DNA of 22,812 nucleotides from an uncultured Lysobacter sp. (GCA_946480055.1 CAMLID010000051.1:1-22812), one strand, 5' to 3'. Positions 1-6,882 are shown, counted from the first letter of the stretch. Notes: generated from the letters alone by a model not told the origin. Numbers and translations are program-made.

Positions 1-534
1 GCTGACCTTGGACAGGTAGTTGACGAAGTTGAAGGTGGTGCCCGAACCGTCCGAGCGGTGCACGACGGTGATCTTCTTCGCCGGCAGCTGCACGCCGCCG
101 TTGAGGGCGACGATCGCCGGGTCGTTCCACATCGTGATCTTGCCGAGGAAGATCTTGGCGAGGGTCTCGCCGTCGAGCTTCATCGCGCCCGAGGCCACGC
201 CCGGGACGTTGATCACCGGCACCACGCCGCCGATCACCGACGGGAACTGGGCCAGGCCGAACTTGGCCAGTTCATCGGGCTTCATCGGCGCGTCGGAGGA
301 GCCGAAGTCCACGGTCGCCGCCTTGATCTGGGCGATGCCGCCGCCGGAACCGATCGACTGGTAGTTGACCTTCTTCTGGGTGGCCTTGGCGTAGTCGGCC
401 GACCACTTGGACATGATGGGATAGACGAAGGACGCGCCGGCGCCGGTGACGTCGGCGGCCTGGGCGGCCACCGGAACGATGGCGGCGGTCGCGAGCGCGA
501 GCGCGGCGAGACGGAAGCGGAAGGACTTGAACAC
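1..534 (-). CDS. pstS: PstS, periplasmic phosphate-binding protein of the high-affinity Pst ABC transporter (3' end outside window)
   Basis: This protein binds inorganic phosphate in the periplasm and hands it to the PstCAB permease. The visible 178 residues begin with a Sec signal peptide (basic start, Ala/Leu core, probable cleavage after AQA near residue 26). They continue with the family's phosphate-binding stretches: GAGASFVYP (about 31-39), SIGSGGG (60-66), DFGSSDAP (76-83) and HRSDGSGTT (159-167), whose Arg, Ser and Thr contact phosphate in PstS. I chose the GTG start because an AGGAG Shine-Dalgarno lies 6 bases upstream and the signal peptide begins right there. The gene runs off the left edge, where pstCAB/phoU would be expected but cannot be seen. 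Candidate Pho boxes lie upstream and an OprP-like porin is the next gene, so this is a phosphate-starvation cluster. Confidence 0.96.
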   Translation of the reverse strand, partial: MFKSFRFRLAALALATAAIVPVAAQAADVTGAGASFVYPIMSKWSADYAKATQKKVNYQSIGSGGGIAQIKAATVDFGSSDAPMKPDELAKFGLAQFPSVIGGVVPVINVPGVASGAMKLDGETLAKIFLGKITMWNDPAIVALNGGVQLPAKKITVVHRSDGSGTTFNFVNYLSKVS

Positions 535-586
535 GGAGGGCTCCTGGAGAGAGACGGCGGGCAGTGGCCCGCTCGCTGCAAATTTC

Positions 587-637
587 ATAACGGTTCGATG
601 ACAGCCGCGGGTCGTCTATGTGACAAACCGGTGACAT
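587..637 (-). promoter_or_regulatory. Tandem Pho boxes (PhoB sites) upstream of pstS
   Basis: Read on the minus strand, four 7-base units resemble the PhoB half-site CTGTCAT: ATGTCAC (637-631), TTGTCAC (626-620), CTGTCAT (604-598) and CCGTTAT (593-587). Units within each pair start 11 bp apart, the standard Pho-box geometry, and the two pairs are offset by 22 bp, so all four lie on the same helical face. The site is 53-103 bases before the pstS start. PhoB activation of pstS is well established; its use here is inferred from the motif. Confidence 0.8.
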
Positions 638-688
638 GCGACATCTGGCTGAAACGCTGGGCCGCCGGCGAGGCCGGTGGACGGACGC

Positions 689-717
689 AAAAAGGGGCGC
701 GGCGTAGGCCGCGCCCC
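689..717 (-). terminator. Intrinsic terminator after the OprP-like porin
   Basis: A perfect 10-bp stem (694-703 with 708-717) and a four-base loop are followed on the minus strand by a run of five T (693-689). It lies 49 bases after the porin stop and before the pstS Pho boxes, so porin and pstS are probably separate transcripts. Confidence 0.88.
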
Positions 718-765
718 GAGGCGATTCGCGAATTTGCTGCCAGTGGGGGAGAGAAGCGGTACGGC

Positions 766-1989
766 TTACCAGTAGAACTGCATGCGCACTTCGGTGATGT
801 TCGGGTTGTCGTCGACGTAGCGACGGGTGGTGCCGCCGACCCACTTGCTGCTGTCGACCTTGACGTAGTTCAGCATGAACTTGAAGTTCGAACGCCAGTA
901 CCAGTTGACGCCCAGGGTCCAGGCGTCCTGCTCGCCGCCGAGCACGCCGGTGGTGGCGCCGGTGGTGACGTTGCCGGTGCCGTCGTTGAGATCGATGGTG
1001 TCGTAGCGCAGGCCCAGCTGCCACATGCCGGCGGCGGGGTTGTCCGGCAGGCCGGTGACCGGGGTGCCGGACTTGTAGGTCCAGGTCTCGCCGGTGATGT
1101 TCCACAGGCCGCTGATGTAGCCGCCGTCGAAGTCCACGTCCTGCGAGGCGCCGTAGCGCTTGACGCTGGTCTTCATGTACTCGCCCTGCAGCTTGAACGG
1201 GCCGTGCACCCACAGGCCTTCGACGCCGGTGGTGGCGACGCGGTCGGAGCGGGTGATGCTGCCGGTGCTGACCAGGGTCTGCGAGATGTCGGCCAGCGGA
1301 CGCGCGCTGAACGAAACGATGTCGCCGGTGTTGAGCGCCGCGGTGCCGCCGAGGTCGGCGTCGTAGTCCACGTGCGACAGGCCGAAGTGCAGGATGTTGC
1401 CGGCGTCGAGGATCGGCGCCCAGGTGCCGCGCAGGCCGAAACCGTTGCCGTGCTTGCGGTTGCGGGTCAGCTCGCGGCTGAAGTAGGTGGCGTTGACGCC
1501 CCAGTTGACGTCGCCGTAGTAGTAACCGACGCCGACGCGGCGGGCGATGCCGAAGGTGTTGGTGATCGAGCCCTTGGCGACGAAGTCGTTGTTCTTCGTC
1601 GACGACAGCTCTTCCATGCTGTTGGGCTGCTTGAACTGGCCGACCTGGATGAAGTGGTTGGCGTTGTTGCCGAACTTGTACTTGACGTTGGCGTCGAGGA
1701 ACTTGTCGTCCTTGGCGTCGTAGCCCAGCACCCACTCGAAGTTGCCCGGGCCCTTGCCCTTCAGCACCAGCTCGGCGCGACGCAGTTCGTTGTCCGAATC
1801 GCTGCCGTCCGGGGCGTCGACGTTGAGGTTCTTGAGGTCGTTGCCGTAGCTGTAGTAGTCGGCCTGCAGCAGGCCTTCGAAGCTGACTTCGGAGTTGCCG
1901 ATGACGTCGAGGGCGACTTCGGCGTGCGCGGCCGGCGCGACGAGCGCGGCGAGCAGCGCGACGGACAGGGTGCTACGGGAGAGTTTCAT
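766..1989 (-). CDS. oprP: OprO/OprP-family phosphate-selective outer-membrane porin
   Basis: Predicted 407-residue outer-membrane beta-barrel that would let phosphate or polyphosphate cross the outer membrane. A signal peptide (residues 1-23, ending AHA) precedes a mature chain of alternating aromatic and polar strands, for example LLQADYYSYGND, RRAELVLKGKGPG and QVGQFKQPNSMEEL. The chain ends in the aromatic sequence QFYW, as recognised by the BAM machinery. The N-terminal EGLLQADYY and the VGQFKQPNSMEE segment are typical of the Porin_O_P family, and the length suits it. The ATG gives a clean signal peptide, though its Shine-Dalgarno is weak. The neighbour pstS and a candidate Pho box upstream support phosphate-starvation control. 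The exact ion selectivity (phosphate or pyrophosphate) cannot be told by eye. Confidence 0.9.
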   Translation of the reverse strand: MKLSRSTLSVALLAALVAPAAHAEVALDVIGNSEVSFEGLLQADYYSYGNDLKNLNVDAPDGSDSDNELRRAELVLKGKGPGNFEWVLGYDAKDDKFLDANVKYKFGNNANHFIQVGQFKQPNSMEELSSTKNNDFVAKGSITNTFGIARRVGVGYYYGDVNWGVNATYFSRELTRNRKHGNGFGLRGTWAPILDAGNILHFGLSHVDYDADLGGTAALNTGDIVSFSARPLADISQTLVSTGSITRSDRVATTGVEGLWVHGPFKLQGEYMKTSVKRYGASQDVDFDGGYISGLWNITGETWTYKSGTPVTGLPDNPAAGMWQLGLRYDTIDLNDGTGNVTTGATTGVLGGEQDAWTLGVNWYWRSNFKFMLNYVKVDSSKWVGGTTRRYVDDNPNITEVRMQFYW

Positions 1990-2075
1990 GGCTGGCCCTA
2001 GGGCGTGGGTGGATGCCGCGCAGGCTAGGGTGTGAAAGTTGCGTAAATATGACAGGACTGACTTATTTCGCTGCC

Positions 2076-2093
2076 GTGACCGATCGATGACGG
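2076..2093 (-). promoter_or_regulatory. Candidate Pho box upstream of the OprP-like porin
   Basis: On the minus strand two 7-base units, CCGTCAT (2093-2087) and CGGTCAC (2082-2076), lie 11 bp apart with a 4-bp spacer. Each matches the PhoB half-site at six of seven positions, allowing C or T at the last base. The site is 87-104 bases before the porin start. A further single CTGTCAT (2055-2049) is out of phase. I could not place a convincing -10 element. Confidence 0.6.
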
Positions 2094-2123
2094 TGCCGCC
2101 AAGCCACCCGCCAAGGGCGCAAA

Positions 2124-2921
2124 TCAAGCTGCGACGGGCTCCGGATCCCCCGGGGTCTTGTCCGGATAGTGGCAAAGGTCGCGGATCGCGCAGTGCGGGC
2201 AGTCCGGTTTGCGTGCCTTGCAGACGTAACGTCCGTGCAGGATCAGCCAGTGGTGGGCATCGTGCAGGTAGACCGGCGGCACGTGCTTGAGCAGGCCGTC
2301 CTCGACCGCGCGCACGTTCTTGCCGGGCGCCAGGCCGGTGCGGTTGGCGACCCGGAAGATGTGGGTGTCGACCGCCATGGTCGGTTCGCCGAAGGCGGTG
2401 TTGAGGACCACGTTGGCGGTCTTGCGGCCGACCCCGGGCAGGGCTTCGAGCGCTGTGCGCTCGCGCGGGACCTGGCCGCCGTGCAGGTCGATAAGCTGCT
2501 GCGACAGCGCGACCACGTTGGCGGCCTTGGTGTTGTACAACCCGATCGTGGCGATGTAGGGCTTGAGCCCCTCGACCCCGAGCGCGGCGATCGCCTGCGG
2601 CGTATTGGCGACCGGGAACAACTTGCGGGTGGCTTTGTTGACGCCGACGTCGGTGGCCTGCGCAGACAGGGCGACCGCGACCAGCAGCTCGTACGGCGAG
2701 CTGTATTCGAGCTCGGTGGCCGGCTTGGGGTTCAGCGCCTTGAGCCGGGCGAACATCTCCTCGGCTTCGGCCGCGGTCATTCGGGCGACGCGCTTGGGCT
2801 TGGCGGCGGCGCTCTTGGCGGCCTTGGGCTTGGTCGCCGCCGGTTTCGCGGCCGCCGCGGTCTTCTTCGGGCTCGCGCGACGTTTCGCAGCGGCCGTAGC
2901 GTTCTTGCCGACCCGACTCAC
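2124..2921 (-). CDS. nth: Endonuclease III (DNA glycosylase / AP lyase)
   Basis: Bifunctional base-excision repair enzyme that removes oxidised pyrimidines and nicks the abasic site. The helix-hairpin-helix LPGVGRKTANVVL (161-173) carries the catalytic Lys167. The catalytic Asp185 is in VDTHIFR; the 18-residue gap equals K120/D138 in E. coli. The 4Fe-4S cluster ligands C234, C241, C244 and C250 have the exact C-x6-C-x2-C-x5-C spacing. The GTG start overlaps the upstream stop codon by four bases (GTGA), which implies coupled translation and gives 265 residues. This adds a 47-residue Lys/Ala/Pro-rich N-terminal tail to the usual core of about 211 residues. An internal ATG at 2780 would give 218 residues, so the tail is less certain than the enzyme. 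It is the third gene of an operon with an enoyl-CoA hydratase and a Cys-rich protein. Confidence 0.95.
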   Translation of the reverse strand: MSRVGKNATAAAKRRASPKKTAAAAKPAATKPKAAKSAAAKPKRVARMTAAEAEEMFARLKALNPKPATELEYSSPYELLVAVALSAQATDVGVNKATRKLFPVANTPQAIAALGVEGLKPYIATIGLYNTKAANVVALSQQLIDLHGGQVPRERTALEALPGVGRKTANVVLNTAFGEPTMAVDTHIFRVANRTGLAPGKNVRAVEDGLLKHVPPVYLHDAHHWLILHGRYVCKARKPDCPHCAIRDLCHYPDKTPGDPEPVAA

Positions 2922-3334
2922 GACTTGTTGCGCTCCGCGGCTTTGGCCTTGGCGCGCGCCAGCGCGGCCGCCGCCGCGGACGGCAGCGTTGGGCGTGGCG
3001 GTGCGGCAACTGCGGCCGTGGCGTCGTCGCGCGTCGCGGCCTCCGGCGCGCGAGCCCCCGCGCGTTGCGCCGCGCGTTCCTGCGCGCGCTGCGCCAGGCG
3101 CGCGTTGCGGGCGCGATAGCGTGCGCGCGCGGCCAGCGCCTTGCTGCGCGCTGCGCGTGCGTCGATCAGCATCGCCGTGCAATCCGGCGTGCATGCGGTG
3201 CAGGCCGTGGTGTCGAGCAGACCCAGCGACAGCGCGCGATCGAGATCGTCCGCGGCCAGCGCAGCTACGATCGCGTGCGCCGCCGCGCCGTCGGCGCGCG
3301 CGCAGCCGCAGCGGCAGGGCGCCGTTTCGCTCAC
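2918..3334 (-). CDS. Small Cys-rich protein of unknown function with coiled, Ala/Arg/Lys-rich tail
   Basis: I do not recognise a named family. The 138-residue product has a compact N-terminal part (about 1-60) with two cysteine clusters, CRCGC (7-11) and CTACTPDC (around 45-52). This could bind a metal or an Fe-S cluster. It is followed by a predicted helical, Arg/Ala/Gln-rich stretch (RARYRARNARLAQRAQERAA) and a low-complexity Ala/Lys/Pro tail. There is no signal peptide or membrane segment. Evidence that it is real: its GTG start overlaps the hydratase stop by four bases (GTGA), its stop overlaps the nth start the same way, and the frame stays open throughout. Position next to nth recalls the rsx/rnf-nth arrangement of other gammaproteobacteria, but the sequence does not look like RnfB. 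Function unknown. Confidence 0.8.
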   Translation of the reverse strand: MSETAPCRCGCARADGAAAHAIVAALAADDLDRALSLGLLDTTACTACTPDCTAMLIDARAARSKALAARARYRARNARLAQRAQERAAQRAGARAPEAATRDDATAAVAAPPRPTLPSAAAAALARAKAKAAERNKS

Positions 3335-4113
3335 GTGCCCGAGAACACCGGCTTGCGGCGTTCCAGGAACGCGCCGGTGCCTTCGCGCATGTCGTCGGTC
3401 GCGAACATCAGGCCGAACTGCGCGGTCTCGTATTCCAGACCTTCCTCGATCCCGCATTCGCCGCCGACCGCAACGCAGTCGAGCACGCCGCGCAGCGCCA
3501 GCGGTGCGGCCGCGGCCAGTTGCTCGGCCAGCTTGAAGGTTTCGGCTTCCAGTTCGGCCGCTGCGACGACGCGGTTGACGATGCCGAGCTGGCGCGCGCG
3601 TTCGGCGTCGATCGGCGTGCCGACCAGGCACAGTTCCAGGGTCGCGGCACGGCCGGCCAGGCGCAGCAGGCGCTGGGTGCCGCCGAAGCCGGGGATCAGA
3701 CCGAGGTTGATCTCGGGCTGGCCGACCTTGGCGGTGTCGGCGGCGATGCGCAGATGGCAGCCCATCGCCAGTTCCAGGCCTCCGCCGAGGGCGAAACCGT
3801 TGACCATTGCGATCACCGGCTTGGGCATCTTCTCGATCCGGCGCATCAGCTTCTGCCCGCGCAGCGAGAAATCGCGGCCCTGGACCGGGGTCAATCCGTT
3901 CATTTCCGAGATGTCGGCGCCGGCGACGAAGGCCTTGGGGCCGGAGCCGGTCAGGACCACGCAACGCACCGCCGGGTCGGCGGCCGCGGCCTCGAAGGCC
4001 TGGTACAGGGCGTCCAGGGTCTGAGCGTTCAGGGCGTTCAGCTTGTCGGGGCGGTTGACGGCGATCACACGTACGGCGCCGCGATCGGTGGTCAGCAGGG
4101 GCGATGAGGACAT
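3331..4113 (-). CDS. Enoyl-CoA hydratase / crotonase family, both catalytic Glu present
   Basis: Predicted cytoplasmic enzyme that adds water to trans-2-enoyl-CoA in fatty-acid beta-oxidation or a related acyl-CoA pathway. The 260 residues match the usual length. The oxyanion-hole segments KAFVAGADI (60-68) and NGFALGGGLELAM (105-117) are present. Glu114 in GGLELA and Glu134 in GQPEINLG correspond to Glu144 and Glu164 of rat enoyl-CoA hydratase, with the same 20-residue spacing, and GFGGTQRL follows as in true hydratases. The ATG start has little Shine-Dalgarno in front. It is the first gene of the operon that continues into the Cys-rich protein and nth through two 4-base overlaps. Substrate chain length cannot be read from sequence. 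Compare the isomerase-like crotonase at 7091-7849, which lacks one Glu. Confidence 0.9.
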   Translation of the reverse strand: MSSSPLLTTDRGAVRVIAVNRPDKLNALNAQTLDALYQAFEAAAADPAVRCVVLTGSGPKAFVAGADISEMNGLTPVQGRDFSLRGQKLMRRIEKMPKPVIAMVNGFALGGGLELAMGCHLRIAADTAKVGQPEINLGLIPGFGGTQRLLRLAGRAATLELCLVGTPIDAERARQLGIVNRVVAAAELEAETFKLAEQLAAAAPLALRGVLDCVAVGGECGIEEGLEYETAQFGLMFATDDMREGTGAFLERRKPVFSGT

Positions 4114-4267
4114 ATGAATAGGTGTCTGCAGGGAGGGGCACGGGCGCCGGTAAGGAACTCCGGGGCGTTCGCGAGGTCAGAGCCCGGGATGTCAGTGGCG
4201 GTTAAGCCTTGCGGCCGCTATCCTACCCCGTCCATCTGGGGGCTTACGACCCGATGAGCCTTTCTAT

Positions 4268-4289
4268 CGGGGCGGTCTTATCCGCCCCG
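4268..4289 (+). promoter_or_regulatory. Perfect 8-bp inverted repeat in the leader of the FKBP-like gene
   Basis: CGGGGCGG (4268-4275) and CCGCCCCG (4282-4289) flank a six-base A/T-rich loop, ending about ten bases before the GGAG Shine-Dalgarno of the downstream gene. No T-run follows, so it is not an obvious terminator. It could be an mRNA 5' stabiliser or an operator. A TATCCT hexamer at 4219-4224 is a possible -10 element upstream, without a good -35. Confidence 0.45.
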
Positions 4290-4313
4290 TGCCATTACCG
4301 GAGATTCCAACGA

Positions 4314-5000
4314 ATGAAGTTGCGTTTGATTGCTGCCGCCGTTGCAGCCCTGGCTCTGACCGCCGGCAACGCCGTCGCGCAGGACACTTCGTCCGAGAAA
4401 GGCAAGCTGAGCTACGCGCTGGGCTACGACCTGGGCCGTAACGCTGTCGAAAGCGGCGAGCAGGTCGATGTGAACACCATCATCAAGGGCTTGCAGGACG
4501 GTTACGGCAAGAAGCCGCCGACCGTCGCCGTCGACCAGCTGCGCACCGCGGTGCAGAACATGCAGCAGCGTCAGCAGGCCAAGGCCAAGGCTGAGTGGGA
4601 AAAGGCCGCAGCCGAGAACAAGACCAAGAGCGACACGTACCTCGCGGGCAACAAGGCCAAGGCCGGCGTCAAGACGCTGCCCAGCGGCGTCCAGTACCGC
4701 GTGATCGAAGTCGGCACCGGCGCCAAGCCGACCCAGGCCAACACCGTGCAGCTCGAAGTCGCCGGTCCCTACGCTTGGGGCGAGCGTCCGGCGACGGCGC
4801 GTCCGCCGCAGGCGATCCCGGCCATCAAGGTCAGCGAGATCGAAATGCCGGCGATGCGCGAAGTGCTGCTGCAGATGCCGACCGGTTCGAAGTGGGAAGT
4901 GACCCTGCCGCCGGCCGCCGCTTACGGCGCCGACCCGCGCACGCCGTTCCCGCCGAACGTGGCGGTGCAGTTCGAAATCAAGCTGATCAGCACCAAGTAA
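4314..5000 (+). CDS. Periplasmic FKBP-type peptidyl-prolyl isomerase-like protein with degenerate FKBP domain
   Basis: 228-residue exported protein of the FkpA/Mip type. A signal peptide (1-23, ending AVA) is followed by the helical FKBP N-terminal dimerisation domain (about 27-115: KLSYALGYDLGRN, then the long Gln/Lys-rich helix) and a C-terminal FKBP fold (about 118-228). The start at 4314 has a GGAG ten bases upstream and gives the clean signal peptide; the reading frame extends further upstream without support. Fold-flanking parts are kept (PSGVQYRVIEVGTG, LPPAAAYG, FPPNVAVQFEIKL). However, the usual active-site stretch, VxYxG...G..FDxS and the VIPGW loop, is replaced by unrelated sequence (VAGPYAWGERP, IEMPAMRE). 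It may therefore act as a chaperone more than as an isomerase; that is inference. A strong terminator follows. Confidence 0.85.
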   Translation: MKLRLIAAAVAALALTAGNAVAQDTSSEKGKLSYALGYDLGRNAVESGEQVDVNTIIKGLQDGYGKKPPTVAVDQLRTAVQNMQQRQQAKAKAEWEKAAAENKTKSDTYLAGNKAKAGVKTLPSGVQYRVIEVGTGAKPTQANTVQLEVAGPYAWGERPATARPPQAIPAIKVSEIEMPAMREVLLQMPTGSKWEVTLPPAAAYGADPRTPFPPNVAVQFEIKLISTK

Positions 5001-5020
5001 GCCGATCAGCGAGTTGTCAG

Positions 5021-5051
5021 GTTGCGCCGGCCCTGCCGGCGCAACTTTTTT
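5021..5051 (+). terminator. Intrinsic terminator after the FKBP-like gene
   Basis: A 10-bp perfect stem (5021-5030 with 5036-5045), loop CCCTG and six T (5046-5051) lie 20 bases after the stop codon. This makes the FKBP-like gene monocistronic. Confidence 0.93.
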
Positions 5052-5200
5052 GAGCAGTCCACCGGCTTGGCCGGCGTAGTCTTGGGACTCACCCGCCGGC
5101 GTCGCCGGCGAGGCGTTGAACCCGGCCCCGGCCGGTGCGATGCGGCCCGCGGGCCGCCCTGACGGCCGCGCGAGGCTGCGTGGCTTGGTGGTGTGGCGAA

Positions 5201-5386
5201 ATGAATTTCCAATTCCGGGCGGTCCTCAGTCCCTGCATCGGCGTTTGCTCGCTGGATGAGCAGGGCCTGTGCGAGGGCTGCCATCGCACCAGCGCCGAGA
5301 TCGCGCGCTGGTCGCAGATGAACGACGACGAGCGCCTGCGGCTGATGGAACACGTGTTGCCCGAACGCGTGTCGCGCAGCCGGTGA
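5201..5386 (+). CDS. DUF1289 family small Cys-rich protein
   Basis: 61-residue protein with the full DUF1289 signature: SPCIGVCSLD (10-19), then CEGCHRTSAEIARW (24-37). This gives four conserved Cys in a C-x3-C...C-x2-C arrangement, followed by the Arg-Thr-x2-Glu-Ile-x2-Trp helix. Function is unknown; the Cys pattern suggests metal or Fe-S binding. The ATG at 5201 starts just before the domain and its Shine-Dalgarno is weak. The frame is open back to 5135, but no better start is apparent. The stop overlaps the next gene's GTG start by four bases, so it is the first gene of a coupled three-gene unit with a Nudix hydrolase and a sulfurtransferase. Confidence 0.88.
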   Translation: MNFQFRAVLSPCIGVCSLDEQGLCEGCHRTSAEIARWSQMNDDERLRLMEHVLPERVSRSR

Positions 5387-6015
5387 ACGCGCTGCCGCCC
5401 CTTTATCCCCCCGACTATCCGCGGCTGCGCGACGCGCTGTATCCGCTCGCGATCGAGCCCGCCGGCGCCGGCTGGAACCTGGACGAACTGCACGGCCTGC
5501 TGCCCGAGGCCGCCGAGCCCGCGCGCGCCGCGGTCCTGGTCGGCCTGGTGCCGCGCGAGGACGGCACCCGTGTGCTGCTCACGCGCCGCACCGACGCGCT
5601 GCGCCAGCACGGCGGCCAGGTGAGTTTCCCCGGCGGCCGCATCGAAACCGACGACGCCGACGCGGTCGCCGCGGCGATCCGCGAAACCGGCGAGGAGATC
5701 GGCCTGACGCCGGCGCAGATCGCGCCGCTGGGCTATCTGGATCCGCTCGCGACCATCACCGGCTACCGCGTGCTGCCGGTGGTGGCGATCATCGACCGCG
5801 ACTACGTGGCGCGGCCGGACCCGAACGAAGTCGCCGACGTATTCGAAGTGTCGCTGGCCTATCTGATGGACCCGTCCAACCTGGACGCGCACACGCTCGA
5901 CTACCGCGGCCGCGCGCGCCAGGTGCTGGAGTTCCGTTATCCGGACCAGCGCATCTGGGGCGCGACCGCGTCCATGCTGTTGAACCTGCGGCAACGACTG
6001 GAGGCGATCGCATGA
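5383..6015 (+). CDS. nudL: NudL-type Nudix hydrolase (probable CoA pyrophosphatase)
   Basis: 210-residue cytoplasmic hydrolase expected to split coenzyme A or acyl-CoA into phosphopantetheine and 3',5'-ADP. The NuCoA (UPF0035) motif LLTRRTDALRQHGGQV-SFPGG spans 65-85 and runs into the Nudix box (84-108), with RETGEEIGL carrying the metal-binding Glu residues. As in E. coli NudL, the box has Asp in place of the first Glu and one extra residue before the RE pair. The downstream GYRVLPVVAII and NEVADVFEVSL segments also match NudL. The GTG start overlaps the DUF1289 stop by four bases (GTGA), and the stop overlaps the next ATG (ATGA), so translation is coupled across the operon. Confidence 0.92.
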   Translation: MNALPPLYPPDYPRLRDALYPLAIEPAGAGWNLDELHGLLPEAAEPARAAVLVGLVPREDGTRVLLTRRTDALRQHGGQVSFPGGRIETDDADAVAAAIRETGEEIGLTPAQIAPLGYLDPLATITGYRVLPVVAIIDRDYVARPDPNEVADVFEVSLAYLMDPSNLDAHTLDYRGRARQVLEFRYPDQRIWGATASMLLNLRQRLEAIA

Positions 6016-6863
6016 CGAACTGGACCACCTTGGTGTCGGCCGAAGAATTGGCCGCGCAACTCGGCCGCGACGGTCTGGTCGTGATCGACGCGCGCGCCGG
6101 CCTCGCCGATCCCGACGCGGGCGCGGCGGCCTATGCGCAGTCGCATATCCCGGGCGCGCGTTACGCGCACCTGGATCACGACCTGTCCGATCACCGCAAG
6201 CGCAACGCCGGCCGCCATCCCTGGCCCGAGGCCGCGGATTTCACAGCCGCGCTGGAACGCTGGGGCGTGTCGCCGGAGGACCAGGTCGTGGCCTACGACC
6301 ACGGCGACGGCGCGCTGGCCGCGGCGCGGCTGTGGGCGCTGCTGCGTCTGCTCGGCCACCGGCGCGTGGCCGTGCTCGACGGTGGCTGGCAACGCTGGAG
6401 CGAGCTCGGCCTGCCGACCGACGACGCGCAGCCGACGCCGCAGCCGACGCGTTATCCCGGCAGCTTCGATCAGAACCGCTTGCTGGACGCCGACGCCGTG
6501 CGTGCGCATCTCGACGCGGGCGGGCTGTTGATCGACGCGCGCGCAGCCGAGCGCTTCCGCGGCGAAGTCGAGCCCCTGGATCGCGTCGCCGGCCATGTGC
6601 CGGGCGCGCGCAACCGCCCCTACGCGCAGAACCTGCAGCAAGGCCGCTTCAAGCCGGCCGCCGAACTGGTTGAGGGTTTCGCCGCGGTGATGGGCGACTA
6701 CATGCCGCAGCAGACCGTGGTGATGTGCGGCTCCGGCGTCACCGCCTGCCATCACCTGCTGGCCATGGAGCACGCGGGCCTGCGCGGCGCGGGCTTGTTC
6801 ACCGGCTCGTGGAGCGGCTGGGTCGACGATCCGTCGCGGCCGGTGGCGACCGGCGAGGCCTGA
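6012..6863 (+). CDS. sseA: Rhodanese-type sulfurtransferase (3-mercaptopyruvate / thiosulfate sulfurtransferase)
   Basis: 283-residue enzyme with two tandem rhodanese domains. The inactive N-terminal domain (about 5-135) has VVIDARAGLAD, GARYAHLDHDLSD and the closing LDGGWQRW. The catalytic C-terminal domain (about 155-280) has LLIDARAAERFRGE and the active-site loop CGSGVTA, with persulfide-forming Cys239. The CG[S/T]GV[T/S]A loop is characteristic of mercaptopyruvate sulfurtransferases (SseA); true rhodaneses have CRxGxR. It transfers sulfur from 3-mercaptopyruvate to thiol acceptors or cyanide in the cytoplasm. Its ATG overlaps the Nudix stop by four bases. It is the last gene of the DUF1289-nudL-sseA unit, with a CCCC/GGGG hairpin 20 bases downstream. 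Confidence 0.92.
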   Translation: MTNWTTLVSAEELAAQLGRDGLVVIDARAGLADPDAGAAAYAQSHIPGARYAHLDHDLSDHRKRNAGRHPWPEAADFTAALERWGVSPEDQVVAYDHGDGALAAARLWALLRLLGHRRVAVLDGGWQRWSELGLPTDDAQPTPQPTRYPGSFDQNRLLDADAVRAHLDAGGLLIDARAAERFRGEVEPLDRVAGHVPGARNRPYAQNLQQGRFKPAAELVEGFAAVMGDYMPQQTVVMCGSGVTACHHLLAMEHAGLRGAGLFTGSWSGWVDDPSRPVATGEA

Positions 6864-6882
6864 GACCTGGCGCTCGCACCTT

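Noticed and set aside
58..2001. Long plus-strand open frame (647 codons) across the pstS/porin region
   Set aside because: It is antisense to two clear genes, its product is low-complexity Val/Ala/Gly/Asp/Arg without family similarity, and it crosses a terminator. It is a shadow of GC-rich coding.
2098..2123. Terminator between nth and the porin
   Set aside because: No stem with a T-run is visible, so the end of the nth operon could not be placed.
4209..4313. Earlier ATG for the FKBP-like gene
   Set aside because: It would place 35 unrelated residues before a perfect signal peptide, and it lies at the probable promoter.
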